This document shows positions 8,869-16,226 of a DNA stretch of 64,000 nucleotides, in pieces. Each line of letters starts with the position of its first letter. The stretch's first letter is position 1. Origin of the DNA: Spirochaetales bacterium. Lineage in GTDB: Bacteria > Spirochaetota > Leptospiria > Leptospirales > Leptonemataceae. Made by a program: the position numbers and the translations under genes. Where the stretch lies: contig JABTUL010000001.1 in NCBI GenBank assembly GCA_015075425.1, positions 1,302,001 to 1,366,000 of the forward strand, in the 5' to 3' direction. Below the pieces are notes generated by a model. It searched no databases, was not told where the DNA came from, and was given only the letters and a program-made list of their open reading frames with translations.

Positions 8869-9650
8869 TGGCCTTTAAGTTCATTTCCATGGCCTTCCAG
8901 CGTCAGGCAGCCTACCGCGTGGAGTATTTTACCGGCATCTTAAACGCATTTCTCTATATTTTTATCTTTACTTCTATATGGAAGGCCTTGATCCCGGAGG
9001 ATGGTTCCATGAGCGGCCTTAGCCGGTCGCACATGATCGCTTACGCCGTTCTCGGTACCATCATCAAAGTGACCTTTGCTCGCAATGATTCTTTGCTGGG
9101 AAATCGGGTGAAGACGGGTGAGATCGCCGTTGACCTCATGAAACCGTACAGCATTCCCTTTATGCTCTTCTGTGATACTGTTGGGACCAGTCTTTTCCAT
9201 TTCCTGGCCAGAGCTCTGCCGCTTCTGATTTTTTCCATTTTCTTTTTTGAAATCCAATTGCTTGTCGATGCGGAAATACTTCTGGCTTTCGGTCCGGTGT
9301 TTGTTCTTTCTTTTGCCCTCTTTTTTTTGCTTTCCCTCTTCATCAGCAGTATGGCTTTCTTTTTTGTTGAGGTCTTTCCCTTCTGGATTTTCTACTATGC
9401 CCTGATCACCCTGGCTTCTGGCGCGATCATCCCCATTGATTTCTTCCCGGATATCTGGCGCCAGCTGGTGCTGGCCACGCCATTCCCCTATCTTTTTTAT
9501 TTTCCTACCATGATCCTGATTGGTAAGATGACCGTGTTTTCTTATCCAGAGCTTATCCTGTACTATCTAACCCAGCTGACGGTGATGGGCATTCTCTGCA
9601 GCGGAACATACTATCTGGGTCTGCGCAAATTATCTATAGCCGGAGGGTGA
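8868..9650 (+). CDS. ABC-2 type exporter permease (first)
   Basis: This is a 260-residue permease with six membrane segments, beginning MAFKFISMAFQRQAAYRVEY, the amphipathic N-terminus followed by a first helix that marks the DUF990/ABC-2 family. The segment between helices 2 and 3 (NRVKTGEIAVDLMKPYSIPF) carries the conserved G-[ED]-I-x-x-D-L-x-[KR]-P pattern that contacts the ATPase. The C-terminal helices end in GLRKLSIAGG. The gene overlaps the ATPase gene by one base and is followed after one base by the second permease, so the transporter is probably a heterodimer. Confidence 0.88.
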   Translation: MAFKFISMAFQRQAAYRVEYFTGILNAFLYIFIFTSIWKALIPEDGSMSGLSRSHMIAYAVLGTIIKVTFARNDSLLGNRVKTGEIAVDLMKPYSIPFMLFCDTVGTSLFHFLARALPLLIFSIFFFEIQLLVDAEILLAFGPVFVLSFALFFLLSLFISSMAFFFVEVFPFWIFYYALITLASGAIIPIDFFPDIWRQLVLATPFPYLFYFPTMILIGKMTVFSYPELILYYLTQLTVMGILCSGTYYLGLRKLSIAGG

Positions 9651-9651
9651 T

Positions 9652-10440
9652 ATGATTTACGGTAAGATGATTCTGGCGGCAATAGCTTCCCGGATGGAAT
9701 ACCGGGGAAGTTTTATCGTTTTTATACTAACCCTTGTGGGTTTTTACGCAGCGCAGGTTGCAGTCATCGGGGTCATGATCTATCGTTTCAAGAGCATTGG
9801 CGGCTGGACGGCAGGGGAGATTGCCTTTCTATATGCGCTGCTCGTTCTTTCTCAGGGTATTGTAGCCATGCTCTTTGCCGGCCTCATTGATTTTTCGACG
9901 TACGTTCGCGAGGGTTCTTTTGACCGCGTGCTCCTGCGGCCTCTCTCTCCCATGTTACAGATTCTCTGTTTGCAATTCGATCCGGCCGGCATTACTCATC
10001 TTTCTTTAGGGGTCATTGCTCTGGTGATAGCCAACGGTATGCTCGACCTGGCCTGGAGCTTCTCTTTTGTTTTCTATATGTTTTTGAGCATCACCGGCGG
10101 AGCATTGATTCTTGCGGCCATCCGTATTATGGTTGCGGCCACTGCCTTTTTTACTGTATCCAATCAAGGATTGCAGCATCTTTTTGTTTTTTCCAGCCGG
10201 GAATTTTTACTTTATCCCGTGAGTATCTATGCCCGGCCGGTTCAGTACATGCTTACGTTCATCATGCCGATTGCCTTTGTGAATTTCTATCCGGCCCATC
10301 TTTTTCTCGGTCGTGATGCGAGCACGCTGATTCATCCCGCTTTCATCTATCTTACCTTTCCCACCGGAATCTTGATGATGGGCATCGCTTTCCTTTTCTG
10401 GCGGGCCGGCACTCGAGCCTATTCCAGCACAGGAAACTGA
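9652..10440 (+). CDS. ABC-2 type exporter permease (second)
   Basis: This is a 262-residue partner of the preceding permease, with the same layout: an N-terminal segment ending before the first helix, helix pairs, and the ATPase-contact motif in a variant form (REGSFDRVLLRPLSP). Six membrane segments are readable. Its C-terminal region ends FLFWRAGTRAYSSTGN, again a family trait. It starts one base after the previous stop, and its own stop overlaps the pdxB start as TGATG, placing pdxB in the same transcript. Confidence 0.88.
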   Translation: MIYGKMILAAIASRMEYRGSFIVFILTLVGFYAAQVAVIGVMIYRFKSIGGWTAGEIAFLYALLVLSQGIVAMLFAGLIDFSTYVREGSFDRVLLRPLSPMLQILCLQFDPAGITHLSLGVIALVIANGMLDLAWSFSFVFYMFLSITGGALILAAIRIMVAATAFFTVSNQGLQHLFVFSSREFLLYPVSIYARPVQYMLTFIMPIAFVNFYPAHLFLGRDASTLIHPAFIYLTFPTGILMMGIAFLFWRAGTRAYSSTGN

Positions 10441-11492
10441 TGGCCAGAAATCCCGGGCGAATCATTGCCCCACAGCTTTTATGGGAAGGAGAAGTGGCCG
10501 CCTGGCGGAGCCTCCTCGAGCGTTTCTACCACGTTGAGGATTATGACCCGGCCAGGTTGAATGCCAATTATTTTAGAGAACTCAGTGGCCGGGGAGCGGA
10601 CCTCTTGATTTTTCCGGCCGCTTTTTCGCTGCAAACGGAGTGGATTGCTCCGGGCTTCCAGGGAGCTCTGGGCAGTGTTTCCACCGGAACGGATCATATC
10701 AATCGATTAGAGCTAAAAGAGCGAGGGATTTCCTTCTTTCATGCTCCCGGTTGCAACGCAGCTTCCGTTGCGGAATTTTGCGCGGGCCTGCTTGCTCTCC
10801 TTTTCCCCGAAGTTGAGGATCTGCGCACCCAGCATCTGGGCATTGTCGGCTACGGGCGGATTGGGCAACTGCTGGGTCAGATTGCCCGGGCCGCAGAACT
10901 GCCATTTTCTTTCTATGATCCGTTCCTTGGCGATCCCGATATCGGCGTGCTAAAGGAAGCGACGCTTATAAGCTTTCATGTTCCGCTCACTCGCGATGGG
11001 CCTTTTCCCACCCAGGGTATGGTTACTTCCCGGTACATCGAGCAACTGCGATCCTGTCGCACGATCATCAATACGGCCCGAGGGGGAATCTGGACGGAAG
11101 ACGGGCTGGCTTCTGCCGCTCATCTCGATCTTTGCTTTGATGTCTTTCCTGTGGAGCCACCAGGCCATCTGTATGGTTGCCGCTACGCAAGCCCCCATGT
11201 AGCCGGATACAATGCCAGTGCCCGCCACAGGGGGCTGCAAATGGTTCTTGATGCTTTTCTTTCGACAAAAGGGCAGTGTATTTCCTGGCCGCCTCTGCGT
11301 TCGAGAGCCACAGAATTCAGCGGCTTCACGGCACCCGCCGTAGAAGACGCGCTCCTGCGTACAGATCCCGGCCAATTTGCCCGTCGCCGGGCAGAGTATC
11401 CCTGGCGCGGTGATATTTTTGATTTGCGGCTCGAGTCTTTAAGCCCGAACGGGCGCTTTCTGGCAGAGAGGGTCCGTGATGCTCTCTGCTGA
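10440..11492 (+). CDS. pdxB: Erythronate-4-phosphate dehydrogenase (PdxB-like)
   Basis: PdxB oxidises 4-phosphoerythronate in the DXP-dependent pyridoxal phosphate route. The 350-residue protein is a D-2-hydroxyacid dehydrogenase: the NAD loop GIVGYGRIGQLLG is at about 137, the catalytic arginine is in NTARGG, the glutamate is in FDVFPVEPP, and the histidine is in SPHVAGYN. Two pieces point to PdxB rather than a general dehydrogenase: FHVPLTRDGPFPT, and the H-V-A-G-Y-N-x-x-A-R-H-R-G ending that matches the PdxB H-I-A-G-Y pattern. The C-terminal extension after residue 270 is weakly like the PdxB dimerisation domain. pdxA at the window start supports the pathway. Overlaps queG. Confidence 0.8.
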   Translation: MARNPGRIIAPQLLWEGEVAAWRSLLERFYHVEDYDPARLNANYFRELSGRGADLLIFPAAFSLQTEWIAPGFQGALGSVSTGTDHINRLELKERGISFFHAPGCNAASVAEFCAGLLALLFPEVEDLRTQHLGIVGYGRIGQLLGQIARAAELPFSFYDPFLGDPDIGVLKEATLISFHVPLTRDGPFPTQGMVTSRYIEQLRSCRTIINTARGGIWTEDGLASAAHLDLCFDVFPVEPPGHLYGCRYASPHVAGYNASARHRGLQMVLDAFLSTKGQCISWPPLRSRATEFSGFTAPAVEDALLRTDPGQFARRRAEYPWRGDIFDLRLESLSPNGRFLAERVRDALC

Positions 11493-12387
11493 TACTGTCC
11501 TGCAAATGGCCGCAAGGCATGGCTTTGATCTGGCCGGCATTGCCGATTTGCGCGAGCCGCTGCCACATAAAGACTACAACAAAGAGTGGATCACTTCCGG
11601 TCAGCATGGCAGCATGCAGTATCTGGCCCGCACGCTGCGGGAGCGTCTCGACCCGGGCCTGTACTTAAAGGATGCCCGCAGCGCAGTAGTGCTTGGCGTT
11701 CTTTACCGGAGTGAAAGAATGGATCAGGCCTTAGAGGAAGCGGTCTGTAAGGTGGCCCGCTATGCGGGTGGGCGCGATTATCATAAAATTTTAAAGAAAA
11801 AAGCCTATCGTTACCTGGCGGAACTGTTGCCCGGGAATCCGACTTTGAAATTTCGCATCTGTGTGGATACAGCCCCCGTTGCCGAAAAGCTTCTGGCCGC
11901 GCGGGCGGGACTGGGTTTTCAGGGCAAGAATACTCTGGTGATTCATCCGGGCAAAGGGTCCTACTTTTTTTTAGTTGTGATTCTTCTGGATCAGCAGTTG
12001 CAGCCCACTCCCCCCGTAGCCGATGGGTGTGGTCAGTGTCGTCGCTGCATCGATGCCTGTCCAACCCGTGCCCTCAAGCCCTATCAACTGGATGCCCGCC
12101 GTTGCATCTCTTACCGGACGATTGAAGACCGGACTCCAGGCGAGTTTGACGGGTCATCCGCCGGCTGGGTCTTTGGTTGCGATATCTGTCAGGAAGTCTG
12201 CCCCTACAATCGAAAGCCTGTGTACGCCACGCATCCAGCTTTTCAATTTCGTGAGCGCCTGCTTCCCTTGATGGAAGGGTATCTGGAAGATGAGAATGTT
12301 TATGAATACACTGCCACAGGCAGCGCTCTGCGCCGGGCCGGTTATGAAAAATTGAAATCCAGCGTTGAGGTGGTTCGTGGATCTTAA
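11479..12387 (+). CDS. queG: Epoxyqueuosine reductase QueG
   Basis: QueG reduces epoxyqueuosine to queuosine in the wobble position of tRNAs with GUN anticodons, using cobalamin and two [4Fe-4S] clusters. The start used is the ATG at 11479 (a GTG lies directly before it), giving 302 residues. Diagnostic text: YAGGRDYHKILKKK, the cobalamin-side segment VDTAPVAEKLLAARAGLGF followed by GKNT, and two ferredoxin motifs. The first is C-x2-C-x2-C-x3-C in CGQCRRCIDACPTRAL, and the second is C-x2-C-x3-C in CDICQEVCPYN, with a further cysteine in RRCISYRTIE. Overlaps pdxB upstream and mutY downstream. queF is also in this window (50414), but in a different operon. Confidence 0.95.
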   Translation: MLSADTVLQMAARHGFDLAGIADLREPLPHKDYNKEWITSGQHGSMQYLARTLRERLDPGLYLKDARSAVVLGVLYRSERMDQALEEAVCKVARYAGGRDYHKILKKKAYRYLAELLPGNPTLKFRICVDTAPVAEKLLAARAGLGFQGKNTLVIHPGKGSYFFLVVILLDQQLQPTPPVADGCGQCRRCIDACPTRALKPYQLDARRCISYRTIEDRTPGEFDGSSAGWVFGCDICQEVCPYNRKPVYATHPAFQFRERLLPLMEGYLEDENVYEYTATGSALRRAGYEKLKSSVEVVRGS

Positions 12388-13399
12388 ACCACTGTACCTC
12401 TGGTATCAAAAAAACAAAAGATCACTGGCCTTTCGGGAGCGCCGGGATGCCTACGCCGTCTGGGTAGCGGAAGTGATGTTGCAGCAGACCCGGGTTGCAG
12501 CGATGGAAGATCGCTACAGGAATTTCCTCAGACTTTTTCCGGATCAGGAATCACTGGCAAGGGCTCCAGAAGAGGACGTGCTGGCCGCCTGGTCGGGCCT
12601 TGGTTATTACAGGCGTTGCCGCAATTTGCAGCGGGCAGCCCGGGAGTTGACCGGAAAAGGCTCGGATTTTCCGGCCTCCTGGAAAGAGGCGATCCGTCTG
12701 CCAGGAGTTGGAAAGTACACGGCCGGCGCTGTCTTAAGCCAGGCCTATGGCATACCGGTGCCGGCCGTCGATGGCAATGTCCGCCGGTTGCTCAGTCGGC
12801 TCTCATTAGACCGGGATGCCGTCGATGCCCTTGCCGAGCGCTTGATAAAAGAGCGAGGCAGTTTTCCCGCCGGAGATCACAACCAGGCTTTGATGGAACT
12901 GGGAGCCCTGATCTGCCTGCCGCGCCGTCCGCGTTGCGAGGCCTGCCCTCTACGTTCGATCTGCAAAGCTCGTCTTTGCGGTCAGACGGAGTTTCTTATT
13001 CAGAAACCAGAGAAAATTGATGTGAAAATGGAAGTTCTATTTTTGCAAAGTAAAGACGATTTTTTGATAGTGCGCAGCCCCAGAGTGAAATTTTTTAAAA
13101 ATTTATGGTCTCTACCACTGCGCTTTCAGCCGCCGCATGAGGACTGGTCACTGCCCGAGCTAAGTCATCTCCTGGGCAACGAGATAAGCGCACAGGCAAT
13201 GCCTCGATTTTTGCACAGTATTACGGAGCACCGATTACAGGTCTTTCCCCGACGCCTGGTCCTGCACAGGAGGCCCCACTTGAAGTCAGAAGAATGGCAG
13301 TTTGTTTCTCTGGCCGGGCTAAAGGTATTGTGCGCACCTTCGCTTTTTCAAAAAGCAATCAAACGTATGCTGGAGTCTCCAGAGAGTACTGACGCATGA
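12377..13399 (+). CDS. mutY: A/G-specific adenine DNA glycosylase MutY
   Basis: MutY removes adenine mispaired with 8-oxoguanine. The GTG at 12377 lies 5 nt after a GAGGTGG ribosome site and is preferred to the TTG at 12365; it gives 340 residues. Seen: FRERRDAYAVWVAEVML with the catalytic glutamate in EVMLQQTR, the helix-hairpin-helix LPGVGKYTAGA, the catalytic aspartate in PAVDGNVRR, and the iron-sulfur loop C-x6-C-x2-C-x5-C (CLPRRPRCEACPLRSIC). The C-terminal 120 residues form the NUDIX-like 8-oxoG recognition domain. The start overlaps the queG stop by 11 nt, and the 3' end overlaps the convergent mtnB by 41 nt. Confidence 0.95.
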   Translation: MDLKPLYLWYQKNKRSLAFRERRDAYAVWVAEVMLQQTRVAAMEDRYRNFLRLFPDQESLARAPEEDVLAAWSGLGYYRRCRNLQRAARELTGKGSDFPASWKEAIRLPGVGKYTAGAVLSQAYGIPVPAVDGNVRRLLSRLSLDRDAVDALAERLIKERGSFPAGDHNQALMELGALICLPRRPRCEACPLRSICKARLCGQTEFLIQKPEKIDVKMEVLFLQSKDDFLIVRSPRVKFFKNLWSLPLRFQPPHEDWSLPELSHLLGNEISAQAMPRFLHSITEHRLQVFPRRLVLHRRPHLKSEEWQFVSLAGLKVLCAPSLFQKAIKRMLESPESTDA

Positions 13400-13997
13400 G
13401 AAGTTTGGCCTGGCAGAGGTAATCTATGCATTCGGCCTGTGTTTTGGCCCGGCTGACGGTGGGGCCCCAGACATAGATTCCGTGGTTGCGCACGGCAACT
13501 GCGGGCGAGCGCGGAAAAGAGATGATCGCCTCACGCAATTGCGCGGTGAGATCACATTCTCTTGCTGTATTTTCTATGACGGGGAGCTGGTAGGTATCGT
13601 AGTATCCAAAGTCGGCGATGCCCTTGATCATCTCAAGTTCCGTCCATTCCAGCACGGCAATGGACTGTTCTGTGCGGGCCAGTCGTGTTGCGAGCATAAC
13701 AGGTAGTGAATGCGAATGGAGCACAGCGCCAGCATCCCGCAATTCGTAAGCGGCCATAAAAAGAGGTGCGCATTCAGAAAGTTTCAGGGCCGGATTTTGT
13801 GGCCTGTCTACTATGTTCCCCTGTAGATCCAGGGTGAAGATTTCATCGGCTTTGATCTTTTCTTTTTCCACAGCGCTGGGTGCCATGTAAATTCGATTTC
13901 CTTCGCGAATGGAAATCCCTCCACCCGTCCCGCTAACCCAGCCCTGATGGTAAAACTGAGCGCAAAGTTCGCTGATATCTTCTTTTGCCCGACTCAT
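13359..13997 (-). CDS. mtnB: Methylthioribulose-1-phosphate dehydratase MtnB
   Basis: MtnB, a class II aldolase-fold zinc enzyme, dehydrates 5-methylthioribulose-1-phosphate in the methionine salvage pathway. The ATG at 13997 gives 212 residues and a family-like start (SRAKEDISELCAQFY). Zinc ligands are visible as H-S-H in VLHSHSLPVM and a later histidine in AVRNHGIYVWG. GWVSGTGGGISIR and YMAPSAVEKEKI are MtnB/APIP-type phosphate-binding segments, and the E-L-E-M-I-K-G loop follows. An upstream in-frame extension to 14081 only overlaps the preceding gene. No other methionine salvage genes are in the window. Fuculose aldolase is less likely because of the MtnB-specific loops. Confidence 0.88.
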   Translation of the reverse strand: MSRAKEDISELCAQFYHQGWVSGTGGGISIREGNRIYMAPSAVEKEKIKADEIFTLDLQGNIVDRPQNPALKLSECAPLFMAAYELRDAGAVLHSHSLPVMLATRLARTEQSIAVLEWTELEMIKGIADFGYYDTYQLPVIENTARECDLTAQLREAIISFPRSPAVAVRNHGIYVWGPTVSRAKTQAECIDYLCQAKLLMRQYSLETPAYV

Positions 13998-14038
13998 GGT
14001 GCAAAGGGGCAGGGCAAAGCAATTACGCAAGCCAAAAG

Positions 14039-14920
14039 CTAAGGTGGCCGGGCATGACTCAAGCGTTCCAGTGTATCCCAATCGAAGAGTTCAGAGCGTA
14101 GCTCGCTATGGAAATGACGGGCGTGGTAGTGGTTGTGGCGTCGGGCAGAGGCCATGGCCCCGGCGATATTCGTGGTGTAGAAGAAAAGAGCGGCGCTACC
14201 TACAGCAATGGATGCCGTATGAGGTCGTCCGGTCTCCTTTTCCATCTGGTAAAGCAGGGCCGCCGAGCCGATAAAAAGAAAATTAAATCCAAAAGCCACA
14301 AGTCCATCAATTTCATGGTTCGCATAGATCTGTCCACTTCCAGGCAAGAGGGCGGAGGAGAGACCGGCCACCCAGGCTTTCTTTTGTGGTTTCTGGCTGT
14401 ACTCCGCCACCTTGCTGGATAGCTTCTGCGCTTTTTCCACTATCCACTCATCCCGGGATTCTCTGGACAGCCTTTCATAGTAAGCCATGGCGTCGGAAAA
14501 CCTGTTATCTTCCAAAAACAGAGTTCCGGACAGGAGAGCGGCACTCTCCTTCTCAGGAACGCTAAAATTGCCCTGCTCGATTTGCCGTCGTAAGTCTAAA
14601 GCGCGGGAGATGCGACCATCCCGCAGACTGGAATATAGCAGCAGCAGTCTGCCAGGAAAAAAACCCGGATCGCTATAGGTATCGAGAGCCGCTTCACTGG
14701 CTGAATAATTAAAATCTCTTAAATGAGCGAAAGCCAGATAAAATGCGTAGTGATTCTTTTGCCCAGCGCTCAGCGGCCGACGCAGCAGTCGTTCATATTC
14801 CAGGGCGGCAAAGCTAAATTTCTTTTCACGATAAAGCTCCCGGGCAAAGGAATCCTGGGCACGGGTTGATTGCAGAGCCAAAAAAAGAAGAGCCACGCAA
14901 AAAAACTGCAGTTGGGTCAA
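14039..14920 (-). CDS. Exported helical-repeat protein with C-terminal membrane segments
   Basis: Unrecognised in detail. The 293-residue protein begins with a signal peptide ending near A-Q-D (residues 1-22). About 150 residues of helical repeat follow, resembling TPR (EKKFSFAALEYERLLRRPLS, then a second unit near DNRFSDAMAYYERL). The C-terminal part has the motif ALLPGSGQIYANHEIDGL followed by two membrane helices, a pattern common in spirochaete and Bacteroidetes envelope proteins of the DUF5683 kind. The stop lies 41 nt upstream of the mtnB start, and its own start overlaps the PilZ gene stop by ATGA. Probably an inner-membrane or periplasmic scaffold; no enzymatic motif seen. Confidence 0.75.
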   Translation of the reverse strand: MTQLQFFCVALLFLALQSTRAQDSFARELYREKKFSFAALEYERLLRRPLSAGQKNHYAFYLAFAHLRDFNYSASEAALDTYSDPGFFPGRLLLLYSSLRDGRISRALDLRRQIEQGNFSVPEKESAALLSGTLFLEDNRFSDAMAYYERLSRESRDEWIVEKAQKLSSKVAEYSQKPQKKAWVAGLSSALLPGSGQIYANHEIDGLVAFGFNFLFIGSAALLYQMEKETGRPHTASIAVGSAALFFYTTNIAGAMASARRHNHYHARHFHSELRSELFDWDTLERLSHARPP

Positions 14921-15858
14921 GGCTTACCCCGGATCAAGTTACGGAACAGGCGATCCGTTATGGCCATCTGTCCATCCTTAAACTGTAGATGAATTCCGTG
15001 CCGGCTTATAGACACAACACGAGCCTCTAAGAGAAAGCTCGATCCCTGCAGAGTAAAACGCAAGCTTCCGTCCGCGGCAGTTTCCGAACCAGAAATCAGG
15101 GCCCCGCCAGCGCTCACGTTGATCAATTCAACTCTTTCTCTATTGTAAGTGGCCGGGATGGAGAGGGGAAAACGAACATGCGCCCGTCTCTGGGGGGCGC
15201 GCCAGAGAAGAGTGTGCTGGTAGCGTGATTCCCCCAATGGCATGAGTTGCAAAGTATATCTTCCCTCTGTGCGATGGATTGCGGCCTCGCCGCTGAGCGG
15301 GTTGCTCATCTGTAGCACAAAGTATTCGGCGGTTTGCGATTGGAGTCTTCCTGCTTGCTGATTGTCCCGGTAGAAAACCGTTCCCGGTGGCAAATCGATG
15401 GAGGTAAAGGCTTCCAGTCCATCTTTGCGCGGTGGAAAATCCAATCGGTAAATCAGTCGGGCGAGTTGTGGGGTGCGCGCCATACGTTCGGCTTCAGCCT
15501 GGCTATTCAGATATTGTCGCAGGGCCAGGTAGAATGTCTGTTCCTCGCGGCAGAGGAGAGACAGGGATATTTCCGGATCGGGCGTAAAGGCGACAATTTT
15601 CTGAAGTAAATCGATTTCGCTTGCCGTAATTTTGCGCTCTTCGACCATAGCTTCAAAATTCAGCCGGGAATGCTGGATCAGTCGCTTTCGCCGTGACTGC
15701 CGGCGCAACTGATCCAGGCGAATCAAGAGCAGGAGAACCAGCACGAGCCCGGCAAAGAGACCCAGAATTTCCAGCGGTGAGGCCGGTCGGATTCCACCCG
15801 AAAGACTGGAAAAAAGCTGGTCCACGTTTTCCTGGTTCCAGCTTCTGATGGGCTGCAT
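14917..15858 (-). CDS. PilZ-domain membrane protein
   Basis: PilZ domains bind c-di-GMP. The 313-residue protein has one N-terminal membrane helix (about residues 27-43), a cytoplasmic helical linker, a beta-rich middle region and a C-terminal PilZ domain. The two c-di-GMP motifs look intact: R-x-x-x-R in RRAHVRFPL (about residue 222) and N-x-S-x-x-G in INVSAGGALI (about residue 244). The domain ends with VVSISRHGIHLQFKD. Its ATG overlaps head to head with the first codons of the YidD-like gene on the other strand. An HD-GYP protein at 60112 could act on the same messenger. Confidence 0.82.
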   Translation of the reverse strand: MQPIRSWNQENVDQLFSSLSGGIRPASPLEILGLFAGLVLVLLLLIRLDQLRRQSRRKRLIQHSRLNFEAMVEERKITASEIDLLQKIVAFTPDPEISLSLLCREEQTFYLALRQYLNSQAEAERMARTPQLARLIYRLDFPPRKDGLEAFTSIDLPPGTVFYRDNQQAGRLQSQTAEYFVLQMSNPLSGEAAIHRTEGRYTLQLMPLGESRYQHTLLWRAPQRRAHVRFPLSIPATYNRERVELINVSAGGALISGSETAADGSLRFTLQGSSFLLEARVVSISRHGIHLQFKDGQMAITDRLFRNLIRGKP

Positions 15859-16222
15859 TCTGCTTTTCTCTGGAAGCTGCGGCAGCGGTCAAACGTCAAA
15901 ACCGCTGCGGTTGATTCTGGATCGCCATGCCCGCCATACCCATCTGGACGGGCCCCGCTGCCCCATGTTTCCCTCCTGCGTGGCCTATGCCCGCCGATTG
16001 CTGGAGGAGCGTCCTTTCCTTGCTCCCTTTTACATAGCCGATCGCTTCTTTTTTCGGGAATGGGGTACGCTGTCCCGGCGTTACCACCGCGCTCCTGGTA
16101 ATTTGAGCTGTGATTTGCGCTACTGGGACCCGGTAGAGGAGCTCAGGCGGGATTTTAGACCTTCCTTTCTAAAAGAGGATTTTCAGGCGCAAAGAGATTG
16201 TCACAGGGACATAAGACAATAA
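15848..16222 (+). CDS. YidD-like short lipoprotein or membrane protein
   Basis: A 124-residue protein with a short hydrophobic start and possible lipobox (FSGSC, cysteine at residue 11). The core DGPRCPMFPSCVAYA matches the C-[RP]-[FM]-x-P-[ST]-C-x-x-Y-[AS] signature of YidD, the 70-residue membrane-protein-insertion efficiency factor. Here the motif is embedded in a longer protein with an arginine-rich second half (REWGTLSRRYHRAPG and WDPVEELRRDF) that standard YidD lacks. Its ATG overlaps the divergent PilZ gene by 11 nt, so the true start may be further in (for example the TTG near 15908). recJ follows after 4 nt. Confidence 0.55.
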   Translation: MGCILLFSGSCGSGQTSKPLRLILDRHARHTHLDGPRCPMFPSCVAYARRLLEERPFLAPFYIADRFFFREWGTLSRRYHRAPGNLSCDLRYWDPVEELRRDFRPSFLKEDFQAQRDCHRDIRQ

Positions 16223-16226
16223 TTAT

